Counted from the stretch's first letter, positions 32,928 to 44,626 are shown. The stretch: 64,000 nt of DNA from Callorhinus ursinus (GCF_003265705.1 NW_020312966.1:24165550-24229549), one strand, 5' to 3'. A program made the numbers and translations. The notes: generated from the sequence alone by a model not told the origin.

Positions 32928-34979
32928 GGAGTAAGATGGCGGAGGAGTAGGAGACCTGGATTTCGTCTGGTCTCAGGAATTCAGCTGAATAGGGATCAAA
33001 CCATTCTGAACACCTACGAACTCAACAGGAGATCGAAGAAGAGAGTAGCAACAACTCTCTGAACAGAGAAGCGACCACTTACTGGAAGGTAGGACGTGCG
33101 GAGAAGTGAATCCGAGGCGATATTCGGGAGGATAGACGGCGGGGGAGGGGGCCTCCGTCGGCCGCTTCTGGCAAGTGCTAGAGCCGCGGAGCACAAAATC
33201 GGACCTTTTAGAAGCTGGCTCTGCGGAGGGACGTCGCTGCAGTGGCTAAGCGGGGGGTGGAACCCTCGCGGGACAGTGGGGTCTCAGGACCCTCGGGGTC
33301 ACAGAAAAACCGGGGGTGCCTGAGTGCGGCAGAGCTCCCAGGGATCGGAGCGGGGAAGCCGGCTGCAGAGATGGAGCCGAGGCGCGGGCTCTCAGCTCGG
33401 GGTGGCCATAAACTGTGATCGGTGACAGTCGGGCCACTGCTCCTCCAGCAGGGACCCAACAGGCCGCAGATCCGGGGAGACTCCCCTTCCTCCCCCGGGA
33501 GGAGCGGCGCGGGAGCGCACCGCGGGGATCTGCTGGGTTTGGAGACTCCACACGGGGTCGGGTGCCAGAGATAGAAACGCTCGGTCACAGGCCGGGTGAG
33601 CACGGAGTGCGGCCGGAGACCGGGGACACGGGACTGACTGCTTTTCTCTGGGGGCGCACTGAGGAGCGGGGCCCCGAGTTCTCGGCTCCTCCAGGTAGAG
33701 ATTGGGAGGCCACCATTTTCGCCCTGGTCCTCCAAAGCTGTGCCGAGAGCTTGCAGGGAACAAAATCTCCTGAGAGCAAACCCGAGCAGCTTGCTTAGCC
33801 CGGACTGACAAGGGCGGGGCAATTCAGCCTCCAGCAAAGACATTTGGGAACCACGGCAACAGGCCCCGCCCCCAGAAGATCAGCACGAACAGCCAGCAAG
33901 CCAAGACCAAGTTTACCGATCAAGGAGAACGGGAGAACTCCAGCGCTAGGGGAATCCTGCACATAGAATTCATGGCTTTTTTTTTTTTACCATGATTCAT
34001 TAGTTTTTCAAAGTTAATTTTTTAACTGTTTTTTTTTAAATTTCTCTTTTTCCCTTTTTCAACCAACATCTTATCAATCCCTTTATTTATTTATTTTTAA
34101 AGATTTTATTATTTATTTGACACAGAGAGAGATAGTGAGAGAGAGAGCACAAGCAGGGGGGAGCAGCAGGCAGAGGGAGAGGGAGAAGCAGGCTCCTGGC
34201 TGCGCAGGGAGCCGGATGCGGGGCTCGATGCCAGGACCCCGGGATCATGACCCGAGCCGAAGGCAGCCGCTTACCCGACTGAGCCACCCAGGCGCCCCTC
34301 AATCCCTTTTTTTAAAAAAACATTTTTTATTTTTCATTTTTAGAGTCATATTTTATCCCTTCATAGTAGTTACTCTTATTTTTGGCATATATATATAAGT
34401 TGTTCTCTCTTTAAAATTTTGAGATACACTTTCTTCTAACAGATCAAAATATACCCTAAATCACTAGTGTACGGCTTTGTTCTAGTCTCCTGCCTGATCA
34501 CATTCTCTCCCTTTTTTTTTTAAATCTTCTTCTTTCTTTTTTCAAACAACTTTTTATTGTATCAATTCCTTTTATAAAATCTTTTATAATTTTCATCTTT
34601 ACAGTCATCTTCCATCCCTTCATTGTATCAACCCTTATTTTGTACATATATAAGTCTTTCTTCCTTTAAAATTTTAGGAGACACTTTTTTCTAACAGACC
34701 AAAATACTCCCAAAATCTAGTGTGTGGCACTGATCTATGCACTAGCCTGATCATATTTGATCATATTCGGGTTTTTTTGTATTGTTCTGTTTTTGTTTTT
34801 AATCTTTTTCTTTTTGGTTTTTTTCTTTCTTTCTTTCTTTTCTCTTTCTTTTCTCTTTCTTTCCCTTTCTTTTCCCCTGGTTTCAGGTCTTTTCTGATTT
34901 CTATAGAGTATATTTGCTGGGGACGTTGTTAACCTGTTAGCATTTTGTTCTCTCATTTATCTATTCTCCTCTGGACAAA
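32928..34979 (+). promoter_or_regulatory. L1 5' UTR with internal promoter
   Basis: Starts within ten bases of AAGATGGCGG (32933-32942), a YY1-type motif known at the start of L1 5' UTRs. The region 33080-33900 is dense in CpG ('gcggggaagccggctgcaga', 'ccgaggcgcgggctc'), as expected for an L1 internal Pol II promoter. After the SINE at 34085 the sequence turns AT- and T-rich, with a TTTC tract (34821-34870) just before ORF1. Promoter function is family knowledge. Confidence 0.85.
34085..34298 (-). mobile_element. Carnivore tRNA-Lys SINE nested in the L1 5' UTR
   Basis: The minus strand reads 'ggggcgcctgggtggctcag', 'tcgggtaagcggctgccttc', CT segment and an AAATAAATAAAT tail. TSD 'tcaatcccttt' at 34074-34084 and 34299-34309 lies in L1 sequence, so the SINE arrived after, or together with, this L1 copy. 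Confidence 0.96.
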
Positions 34980-35874
34980 ATGACAAGACGAAAAAAATCA
35001 CCTCAGCAAAAAGAACAAGAGATAGTACCGTCAGCCAGTGACCTACTCAATACGGACATTAGTACAATGTCGGACCTAGAGTTCAGAATCATGACTCTAA
35101 AGATACTAGCTGGGCTTGAAAAAAGTGGAAGTTATTAAAGAAACCCTTTCTGGAGAAATAAAAGAACTAAAATCTAACCAAGTCGAAATCAAAAAGGCTA
35201 TTGATGAGGTGCAATCAAAAATGGGCGCACTAACTGCTAGGATGAATGAGGCAGAAGAGAGAATTAGCGATATAGAAGAACAAATGATGGAAAATAAAGA
35301 GGCTGAGAGAAAGAGAGAGAAACAACTACAGGATCACGAGGGCAGAATTCAAGAGATAAGCGATACGATAAGATGAAACAACATTAGAATAATTGGGATC
35401 CCAGAAGAAGAAGAAAGAGAGAGAAGGGCAGAAGGTATATTGGAGCAAATAATAGCAGAGAACTTCCCTAATGTGAGGAAGGAAACAGGCATCAAAATCC
35501 AGGAGGCACAGAGAACCCCTCTCAAAATCAATAAAAATAGGTCAACACCCCGACATCTAATAGTAAAACTTATGAGTCTCAGAGACAAAGAGAAAATCCT
35601 GAAAGGAGCTCGGGAGAAGAGATATGTAACCTACAATGGTAGAAATATTAGATAGGCAACAGACCTATCCACAGAGACCTGGCAGGCCAGAAAGAACTGG
35701 CATGATATCTTCAGAGCACTAAATGAGAAAAATGTGCAGCCAAGAATACTATATCCAGCTAGGCTCTCACTGAAAATTGAAGGAGAGATAAAAAGCTTCC
35801 AGGACAAACAAAAACTAAAGAAATTAGCAAACACGAAACCAGCCCTCCAAGAAATATTGAAAGGGGTTCTCTAA
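34980..35874 (+). pseudogene. L1 ORF1 (RNA-binding chaperone), broken
   Basis: ORF1p is the trimeric coiled-coil nucleic-acid chaperone of the L1 particle. The start ATG at 34980 gives MTRRKKSPQQKEQE. After about 45 codons a frameshift near 35110-35120 ends that frame at a TAA (35136). The protein continues one frame on with the coiled-coil stretch (GEIKELKSNQVEIKKAIDEV), rich in Glu, Lys and Gln. In that frame a TGA at 35374-35376 and a TAG at 35653-35655 interrupt the RRM-like part (NIRIIGIPEEEE) and the C-terminal domain. The natural end is TAA at 35872. Total span about 298 codons, the usual size for carnivore ORF1. One frameshift and two nonsense changes make it non-functional. Confidence 0.95.
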
Positions 35875-35955
35875 GCAAAGAGAGAGCCTAAAAGCAGCAC
35901 AGATCAGAAAGGAACAGAGACAATATACAGTAATAGTCACCTTACAGGCAATACA

Positions 35956-38900
35956 ATGGCACTAAGTTCATACCTTTCAATAGTTACCCTGAATGTAAAT
36001 GGGCTCAATGCCCCAATCAAAAGACACAGGCTATCGGATTGGATTAAAAAACAAGACCCATCCATATGCTGTCTGCAAGAGACTCATTTTAGACCCAAAG
36101 ACACCCCCAGATTGAAAGTGAGGGGGTGGAAAACCATTTACCATGCTAATGGACACCAAAAGAAAGCTGGGGTGGCAATCCTTATATCAGACAAACTAGA
36201 TTTTAAAACAAAGACTGTAATAAGAGATGAGGAAGGACACTATATCCTACTTAAAGGGTGTATCCAACAAGACGATCTAACAATTGTAAATATCTATGCC
36301 CCGAACATGGGAGCAGGCACTTTTATAAGGCAATTAATAACAAAAGCAAAGAAACACATTGACAACAATACAATAATAGTGGGGGACTTTAACACCCCCC
36401 CTGACTGAAATGGACAGATCATCTAAGCAAAAGATCAACAAGGAAATAAAGACTTTAAATGACACACTGGACCAAATGGACTTCACAGACATATTCAGAA
36501 CATTCCATCCCAAAGCAACGGAATACACATTCTTCTCTAGTGCCCATGGAACATTCTCCAGAATTGATCACATCCTAGGTCACAAATCAGGTCTCAACCG
36601 GTACCAAAAGATTGGGATTATTCCCTGCATATTTTCAGACCACAGTGCTTTGAAACTACAACTCAATCACAAGAGGAAAGTTGGAAAGAACTCAAATACA
36701 TGGAGGCTAAAGAGCAACCTACTAAGGAATGAATGGGTCAACCAGGAAATTAAAGAAGAATTTTAAAAATTCATGGAAACCAATGAAAATGAAACCACAA
36801 CTGTTCAAAATCTTTGGGATACAGCAAAGGCAGTCCTGAGAGGAAAGTATATAGCAATACAAGCCTTTCTCAAGAAACAAGAAAGGTCTCAAATACACAA
36901 CCTAAACCTACACCTAAAGGAGCTGGAGAAAGAACAGCAAATAAAGCCTAAACCCAGCAGGAGAAGAGAAATCATAAAGATCAGAGCAGAAATCAATGAA
37001 CTAGAAACCAAAAGAACAGTAGAACAGATCAACGAAACTAGGAGCTGGTTCTTTGAAAGAATTAACAAGATTGATAAACCCCTGGCCAGACTTATCCAAA
37101 AGAAAAGAGAAAGGACCCAAATCAACAAAATCATGAATGAAAGAGGAGAGATCACAACCAACACCAAAGAAATACAAACAATTATAAGAACATATTATGA
37201 GCAACTCTATGCCAGCAAATTAGATAACCTGGAAGAAATGGGTGCATTCCTAGAGATGTATTAATACCAAAATTGAACCAGGAAGAAATAGAAAACCTGA
37301 ACAGACCTATAACCACTAAGGAAATTGAAGCAGTCATCAAAAATCTCCCAACAAACAAAAGCCCAGGGCCAGATGGCTTCCCAGGGGAATTCTATCAGAC
37401 ATTTCAAGAAGAATTAAGACCTATTCTCCTGAAACTTTTCCAAATAATAGAAATGGAAGGAAAACTTCCAAACTCATTTTATGGGGCCAGCATTACCTTG
37501 ATCCCAAAACCGGACAAAGACCCCATCAAAAAGGAGAACTAGAGACCAATATCCTTGATGAACACGGATGCAAAAATTCTCACCAAAATACTAGCCAATA
37601 GGGTCCAAGAGTACATTAAAAGGATTATTCACCATGACCAAGTGGGATTTATCCCTGGGCTGCAAGGCTGGTTCAACATCCGCAAATCAAACAACGTGCT
37701 ACAATACATTAACAAAAGAAAGAACAAGAATCATATGATCCTCTCAATAGATGCAGAAAAAGCATTTGACAAAGTACAGCATCCTTTCTTGATCAAAACT
37801 CTTCAGAGTATGGGGATAGAGGGTACATACCTCAATATCAAAAAAGCCATCTATGAAAAACCTACAGCGAATATCATTCTCAATGGGGAAAACCTGAGAG
37901 CTTTTCCCCTAAGGTCAGGAACGTGGCAGGGATGTCCACTCTCACCACTGCTATTCAACATAGTATTAGAAGTCCTAGCCACAGCAATCAGACAACAAAA
38001 AGAAATCAAAGGCATCCAAATCGGCAAAGAGGAAGTCAAACTCTCACTCTTTGCAGATGATATGATACTTTATGTGGAAAACCCAAAAGACTCCACCCCA
38101 AAACTGCTAGAACTCATACAGGAATTCAGTCAAGTAGCAGGCTATAAAATCAATGCACAGAAATCAGTGGCATTCCTATACACCAACAACAAGACAGAAG
38201 AGAGAGACAAGTCAAGGAGTCGATCCCATTTACAGTTGCACCCAAAACCATAAGATACCTAGGAATAAATTTAACCAAAGAGGCAAAGGATCTGTACTCA
38301 GAAAACTATAAAATACTCATGAAAGAAATTGAAGAAGACACAAAGAAATGGAAAAACGTTCCATGCTCATGGATTGGGAGAACCAACATTGTGAAGATGT
38401 CAATGCTACCTAGAGCAATCTACGCATTCAATGCAATCCCCATCAAAATAACATCCATTTTTTTCAAGGAAATGGAACAAATAATCCTAAAATTTGTATG
38501 GAACCAGAAGAGACCCCAAATAGCCAGAGGAATGTTGAAAAAGAAAAGCAACGCTGGCGGCATCACAATTCCGGACTTCCAGCTCTATTACAAAGCTGTC
38601 ATCATCAAGACAGTATGGTACTGGCACAAAAACAGACACATAGATCAACGGAACAGAATCGAGAGCCCAGAAATGGACCCTCAACTCTATGGTCAACTCA
38701 TCTTTGACAAAGCAGGAAAGAATGTCCAATGGAAAAAAGACAGTCTCTTCAACAAATGGTGTTGGGAAAATTGGACAGCCACAGGCAGAAGAATGAAACT
38801 GGACCATTTCCTTACACCACACACAAGAATAGACTCCAAATGGTTGAAAGACCTAAACGTGAGACAGGAGTCCATCAAAATCCTAAAGGAGAACACAGGT

Positions 38901-39769
38901 AGCAACCTCTTCGACCTCAGACTCAGCAACTTCCGAGAAACATCACCAAAAGCAAGGGAAGCAAGGGCAAAAATGAACTATTGGGATTTCATTAAGATAA
39001 AAAGCTTTTGCACAGCAAAAGAAACAGTCCACAAAACCAAAAGACAACCGACAGAATGGGAGAAAATATTTGCAAATGACATATCAGATAAAAGGCTAGT
39101 ATCCAAAATCTATAAAGAACTTATCAAACTCAACACCCCAAGAACAAATAATCCAATCAAGAAATGGGCAGAAGACATGAACAGACATTTTTCCAAAGAA
39201 GACATCCAAATGGCCAACAGACACATGAAAAAGTGCTCAACATCGCTCGGCATCCGGGAAATCCAAATCAAAACCTCCATGAGATACCACCTCACACCCG
39301 TCAGAATGGCTAAAATTAACAAGTCAGGAAATGACAGATGCTGGCGGGGATGCGGAGAAAGGGGAACCCTCCTACACTGTTGGTGGGAACGCAAGCTGGT
39401 GCAGCCACTCTGGAAAACAGTATGGAGGTTCCTCAAACAGTTGAAAATAGAGCTACCATACGATCCAGCATTGCACTACTGGGTATTTACCCCAAAGATA
39501 CAAATGTAGGGACCCGAGGGGGTATGTGCACCCCAATGTTTATAGCAGCAATGTCCACAATAGCCAAACTGTGGAAAGAGCCAAGATGTCCATCGACAGA
39601 TGAATGGATAAAGAAGAGGTGGTATATATACACAATGGAATATTACGCAGCCGTCAAAAGGAATGAGATCTTGCCATTTGCAACGACGTGGATGGAACTG
39701 GAGGGTGTTCTGCTGAGTGAAATAAGTCAATCGGAGAAAGACATGTATCATATGACCTCACTGATATGA
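35956..39769 (+). pseudogene. L1 ORF2 (endonuclease and reverse transcriptase), broken
   Basis: ORF2p nicks target DNA and reverse-transcribes L1 RNA. Span about 1,270 codons, the usual size. Endonuclease part: NVNGLN near the start, QETH (Glu at 36079-36081), GDFN at 36382-36393 and SDH at 36635-36643. RT part: [11 protein letters not shown] and the catalytic FADD at 38050-38061. C-terminal Cys/His motif CWRGCG...HCWW from 39339. Lesions: an extra C in a seven-C run (36395-36401), TAA at 36764-36766, a one-base loss near 37250-37265, TAG at 37540-37542, an indel near 38200-38210 and a one-base loss near 39470. Catalytic residues are kept but split across frames, so no active protein is expected. 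Confidence 0.96.
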
Positions 39770-40258
39770 GGAATTCTTAATCTCAGGAAGCAAACTGAGT
39801 GTTGCTGGAGTGGTGGGGGGTGGGAGGGATGGGGTGGCTGGGTGATAGACAGTGGGGAGGGTATGTGCTATGGTGAGCGCTGTGAATTGTGCAAGACTGT
39901 TGAATCACAGATCTGTACTTCTGAAACAAATAATGCAAGATATGTTAAGAAAAAAGAAAAAGAAGAAGATAGCAGGAGGGGAAGAATGAAGGGGAGTAAG
40001 TCGGAGGGGGAGACGAACCATGAGAGACGATGGACTCTGAAAAACAAACTGAGGGTTCTAGAGGGGAGGGGGGTGGGGGGATGGGTTAGCCTGGTGATGG
40101 GTATTAAGGAGGGCACATTCTGCATGGATCACTGGGTGTTATGCACTAACAATGACTCATGGAACACTACATCAAGAACTAATGATGTAATGTATGGTGA
40201 TTAACATAACAATAAAAAAATAAATAAAAATCAGGTTGGACCAATATAAAAAAAAAAG
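39770..40258 (+). other. L1 3' UTR and poly-A tail
   Basis: Contains G-rich runs ('tggtggggggtgggagggat', 'gaggggaggggggtgggggg') typical of L1 3' UTRs, 'cactgggtgttatgcactaa' and 'aatgatgtaatgtatggtga'. AATAAA at 40211-40216 lies in an A-rich tail to about 40230. It is followed by 17 non-A bases 'tcaggttggaccaatat' (40231-40247) and a second A-run before the right TSD. Confidence 0.9.
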
Positions 40259-40272
40259 GAAGTGTTTATCCA
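40259..40272 (+). repeat. Right target-site duplication of the full-length L1
   Basis: GAAGTGTTTATCCA, identical to 32914-32927. Confidence 0.97.
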
Positions 40273-40865
40273 ACTGCATACAAAGCTTCCCTGCCCACCT
40301 CAATATATAGTCTAAAGCTGTTTAATCAGCAGTGGATTTTGGGATAGCCAGCTTAAGGTCAGTCAAAACTTGATAGATGTGTGGATAACCTAAGTTTGGT
40401 CAGGGCTCCCTGTTTATTCTGAAATGAACCTGGGAAGAAAAAGCAGTGTTCAGCTTGGTGAGCTTGAGTACTAGAGCTTCTCTGAAACTTCCAGAGTGAG
40501 GATTTGCTATCTCAGGATAAGTAAGAAATCCCTTTCAAGTGAAAAATGCTTCAAAAACAACCATATTGTCCAAATATGAATCTAGTGTGAAAGGGTCTTT
40601 CCCCTTTCTATACATCTCTGTTTGCCAGGCCAGTATATTGCAATCTCAAAACTATTTTTGCTAAACTGAAGGTTACCACCTGGATGGTTTTAGGCTCATC
40701 CTGTAACTTCTCTGAGACTGAATTCCCTCATTTTCAATAGCAGAGTGCTTTCAAATTTTGAAAATTACATAATTCACTGAAACTATCACTTTTATTCATG
40801 TACACATGCACATACCTCATAGAAATAGATAAATATGTCACATTTTAAATGACTGGCTTGGAATC
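40273..40865. other. Unassigned sequence
   Basis: No repeat or gene recognised between the two L1 elements. Confidence 0.4.
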
Positions 40866-41858
40866 AGAGTCTCATTTATACCAGAGATCTCTGAAGATGA
40901 AAGCCAATTGATATATGAAAAACCCACAGCTAACATCATACTTAATGGGGAAAAACTGAGAGCTTTCCCCCCAAGGTCAGGAACAAGACAAGGATGTCCA
41001 CTCTCACCACTTTTATTCAACACAGTACTGGAAGTTCTACCCACAGCAATCAGACGTGAAAAAGAAACAAGAGGCATCTATATTGGTAAAGAAGAAGTTA
41101 AACTGTCACTATTTGCAAATGACATGATATTATACATAGAAAATCCTAAAGACTCCACCAAAATACTACTAGAAATAATAAATTCAGTGAAGTGGCAGGA
41201 TACAAAGTTAATACCCAGATATCAGTAGTATTTTTTTATGCACTGATAATGAAGCAGCAGAAAGAGAAATTTAGAAAACACCACTTACAATTGCACCAAA
41301 GAGAATGAAATACCTAGGAATAAACTTATCCAGAGAGTTGAAAGACCTGTACTCTGAAAACTAGAAAACACTGATGAAAGAAATTAAAGATGACACAAAT
41401 GGAAAGATATCCCATGCTCATGGATTGGAAGAACAAATATTGTTAAAATGTCTTTCTTACCCAAAGCAACTATAGACTCAATGCAATCCCTAACAAAATA
41501 CTAACAGCATTTTTTACAAAACTAGAATAATACTAAAATTTTTGTGGAACCACAAAAGACCCTGAATAGCCAAAGCAATCTTGAGAAAGAAGAACAAAGC
41601 TGGAAGTACCACAATCTCAGATTTCAAGATACACAACAAAGGTGTAGTATTCAAAACAGTATTAGTATTGGCACAAAAATAGACACATAGATCAATGGGT
41701 CAGAAGAGAGACCGCAGAAATGAACCCATGATTATATGGTCAATTGATCTATGACAAAGAAGGCAAGAATATATAATAGAGAAAAGACAGCCTTTTAGTA
41801 AACGGTGCTGGAAAAACTGGACAGCTTCATGTAGAAGGATGAAACTGGACCACTTTCT

Positions 41859-42052
41859 TCTTTTTTTAAAAGATTTTATTTATTTATTTATTTGGGAGAG
41901 AGAGGGAGAAAGCACAAGCAGGGGGAGGGGCAGAGGGAGAGGGAGACGCAGACTACCTGCTGGGCAGGGAGCTGGATGTGGGGCTGGATCCCAGGACCCT
42001 GGGGTCATCACCTGAGCAGACACTCAACCAACTGAGCCACCCAGGTGCCCCA
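41859..42052 (-). mobile_element. Carnivore tRNA-Lys SINE nested in older L1
   Basis: The minus strand starts 'ggggcacctgggtggctcag'. TSD 'aaactggaccactttct' (41842-41858) and 'aaactgaaccactttct' (42053-42069), one mismatch; the repeated text is L1 ORF2 sequence. Confidence 0.96.
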
Positions 42053-42437
42053 AAACTGAACCACTTTCTAACACCACACACAAAAATAAACTTAAAATGG
42101 AGTTTTGACCTAAATGTGAGACCTGAAACCATAAAAATCCTAGAAGAGAACACAGGCAGTAATTTCTCTGACATTGGCCAAAGCATCATTTTTCTAGCTA
42201 TGCCTCTTAAGGTAAGGGAACCAAAAGCAAAAGTAAACTATTGGCACTACACATCAACACAAAAAGCTTCTGCACAGCAAAGGAAACCATCAACAAAAGG
42301 ACAACCTATTGAATGGGAGAAGATAGGTTTGAATGATGTATCCAATAAAGAGTTAATATCCAAATATAAAAAGAACTTATACAAACTCCACATCAAAAAA
42401 AAACCCCCAAATAATCCAATTAAGAAGTGGACACAGG

Positions 42438-42631
42438 GGGCGCCTGGGTGGCTCAGTTGGTTAAGCAACTGCCTTCGGCTCAGGTCATGATCCTGGAGTC
42501 CCGGGATCGAGTCCCGCATCGGGCTCCCTGCTCAGCGGGGAGTCTGCTTCTCCCTCTGACCCTCTTCCCTCTCGTGCTCTCTCTCTCTCAATCTCTCTCA
42601 AATAAATAAATAAAATCTTAAAAAAAAAAAA
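42438..42631 (+). mobile_element. Carnivore tRNA-Lys SINE nested in older L1, young subtype
   Basis: 'gggcgcctgggtggctcagt', 'gactgccttcggctcaggtc'-type body (here 'aactgccttcggctcaggtc') and 'gggatcgagtcccgcatcgg', the ordinary single-unit form of the segment expanded at 8089. Perfect 16-bp TSD AAGAAGTGGACACAGG at 42422-42437 and 42632-42647. Confidence 0.97.
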
Positions 42632-43096
42632 AAGAAGTGGACACAGGACCTGAATAGACATTTTTCCAAAGAAGACAACCAGATGGCCAACAGACAAATG
42701 AAAAGATGCTCACTCAACATCACTCATCATCAGGGAAATGCAAATCAAAACCACAATGAGCTATCACCTCACACCTGTCAGAATGGCTAAAAAACACAAG
42801 AAACAACAAGTGTTGGTGAGAATGTGGAGAAAAAAGAACCCTCATGCACCGTTGGTGGGAATGTAAATTGGCGCAGCCACTGTGCAGAACAGTATGAAGT
42901 TTCCTCAAAAAATTAAAAATTGAAATACCATGTGATCCAATAATTCCACTACTGGGTAAAATTTACACAAAGAAAATGAAAACACTAATTTAAAAAGATA
43001 TATGCATTCCCATGTTTATTGCAGCATTATTTATATGAGCCAAGATATGGAAGCAACCTATGTATCCATCAGTAGATGAATGGATAAGGAAAATGT

Positions 43097-43141
<45 letters not shown>
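43097..43141 (+). repeat. (CA)n microsatellite inside older L1
   Basis: About 22 CA units inside L1 ORF2 3' wording ('gataaggaaaatgtgacaca'), where the L1 text normally has 'gtggtatatatacacaatgg'. It probably grew from that ACACA. Confidence 0.97.
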
Positions 43142-43142
<1 letters not shown>

Positions 43143-43173
43143 TATTATGCAGCCATAAAAATGGATAAGATCG

Positions 43174-43364
43174 GGGCGCCTGGGTGGCTCAGTCGTTAGG
43201 TGTCTGCCTTCGGCTCAGGTCATGATCCCAGGGTCCTGGGATCGAGCCCCGCATCGGGCTCCCTGCTCCGCAGGAAGCCTGCTTCTCCCTCTCCCGCTCC
43301 CCCTGCTTGTGTTCCCTCTCTCGCTATGTCTCTCCGTGTCAAATAAATAAAATCTTTAAAAAAA
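43174..43364 (+). mobile_element. Carnivore tRNA-Lys SINE nested in older L1
   Basis: 'gggcgcctgggtggctcagt' head, 'gtgtctgccttcggctcagg' body, 'cgctccccctgcttgtgttc', tail 'aaataaataaaatctttaaa'. Perfect 16-bp TSD AAAATGGATAAGATCG at 43158-43173 and 43365-43380. Confidence 0.97.
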
Positions 43365-43959
43365 AAAATGGATAAGATCGTGCCGTCTGAGACAACATGG
43401 ATGGACCCAGAGCGTATTATGCTAAGTGAAATAAGTCAGACTGAGGAAAACAAATACCGTATAATTCCACTCACAAATGGAATCTAAAAAAAAAATATGA
43501 ATAAACAAAAAGCAGGATCAGAACTATAAATACAGAGAACAAACTGCTGGTTCCCAGAGGGAAGGGGCTGGGGGTTGGCAAAATGGGAGAAGGAGAGAGG
43601 GAGATACAGGCCTCCAGTTATGGAAGGAGTAAGTCCCGGGAATATGAAGCAGAGCATAAGGAATACAGTAAATGATATTGTCATCGTGTTGCATGGGGAT
43701 AGATGGTGGCTACACTTGTGAACACAGCAAGTATAAACTTGTCAAATCACTAAGTTGTACACCCGAAACTAATGTAACATTGTGTGTCAGTTATACTAAA
43801 AAAAAAAAAAAAAAAAAAAAAATCCAACTGGCTCAACCAAAATGCCATGGAAAAAATGTCCCCTCCCCTCCCCAGCCCCTGGTGTCTTCATATACCAGAA
43901 AGCAGTGTCTGAAATTTTGCAGCCGGAGATTTGTTCTATGTCACTTAATGCTCCTAGAA

Positions 43960-44165
43960 GCACACACTCTACGATCAAACTGACTGGGTTCGAATCCTAA
44001 ACCCACCTAGCTCTAGGACCTGGGGCAGGCCATTTCAGTCACTCCATCCTTCAGTATTCTCATTCACAAAACGGTGCTAACATGTGGAACTTCCTCACAG
44101 GGTTGTCCTAAGAATTGAATAGGATAACACATGTCCTTCCCAATAAATGTTCATTATTATTTCTT
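43960..44165 (+). mobile_element. MIR SINE
   Basis: 'gactgggttcgaatcctaaa', 'ctctaggacctggggcaggc', 'cagggttgtcctaagaattg' and 'caataaatgttcattattat' in MIR order. Confidence 0.85.
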
Positions 44166-44626
44166 TCGGTGGGAGATTTTCAGAGCAATGTGAGCATCTC
44201 AGGGCAGATGGGGAAAGGATGGGAAGGCTGATGGAATGTAGCTGACATAAGCCTCACCTTCTAGATGCATTCACTTAGGCCTGAGTGCACCCTACTGAGA
44301 TTTATACATTTTTTGATAAAGTTTTAATCCAGTTTTCTGTACTTTGCAAACTAATTCTTCCCATCCCCAAATCCCTTCTATAATTAACCTTTCAACATTT
44401 TCTGTTGTTCCTTATGGAACAGTTAGAAACAATGGTCTTGGTTTTCCTCTTTCAGAGGGCATGTGTCTTGTTTAGAACAGAACCCCACTCTGCTCCACTC
44501 CCCATGGGTTTATATCTGGGTGACCCCGAAGCCATGCAAGGAACTTGCAATGATTGGCTAGTTATTTGCAAAGCTATAGATTTTACTTATTTATTTAGCT
44601 GGTTTCTTAGCTCTAACTTTTCCTTA
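44166..44626. other. Unassigned sequence
   Basis: No gene or repeat recognised. Confidence 0.4.

Larger units (their letters stand above)
32928..40258 (+). mobile_element. Full-length, inactivated carnivore L1
   Basis: A complete L1 from the start of its 5' UTR to its poly-A. In order: CpG-rich 5' UTR, pyrimidine-rich tract, ORF1, ORF2, 3' UTR, poly-A, with a perfect 14-bp TSD. About 7.3 kb, including a SINE of about 215 bp in the 5' UTR. Both reading frames are broken, so it cannot make its own proteins. The perfect TSD with several coding lesions suggests a moderately young insertion with later decay. Confidence 0.97.
40866..43822 (+). mobile_element. Older 5'-truncated L1 (ORF2 from RT domain to 3' end), nested insertions
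   Basis: Begins inside the ORF2 RT domain (a frame with [26 protein letters not shown]) at about 40905. The catalytic FADD is changed to FAND (41112-41123) in the frame that ends at 41228. The rest is decayed ORF2 and 3' end 'ttgtacacccgaaactaatg' followed by a 24-A tail. Three SINEs and a CA repeat interrupt it. Many stops and gaps; no protein is expected. No TSD was recognised. Confidence 0.93.

Noticed and set aside
33415..33798. 127-codon plus-strand frame in the L1 5' UTR
   Set aside because: GC-rich, stop-poor DNA with open frames on both strands; no known L1 protein lies there.
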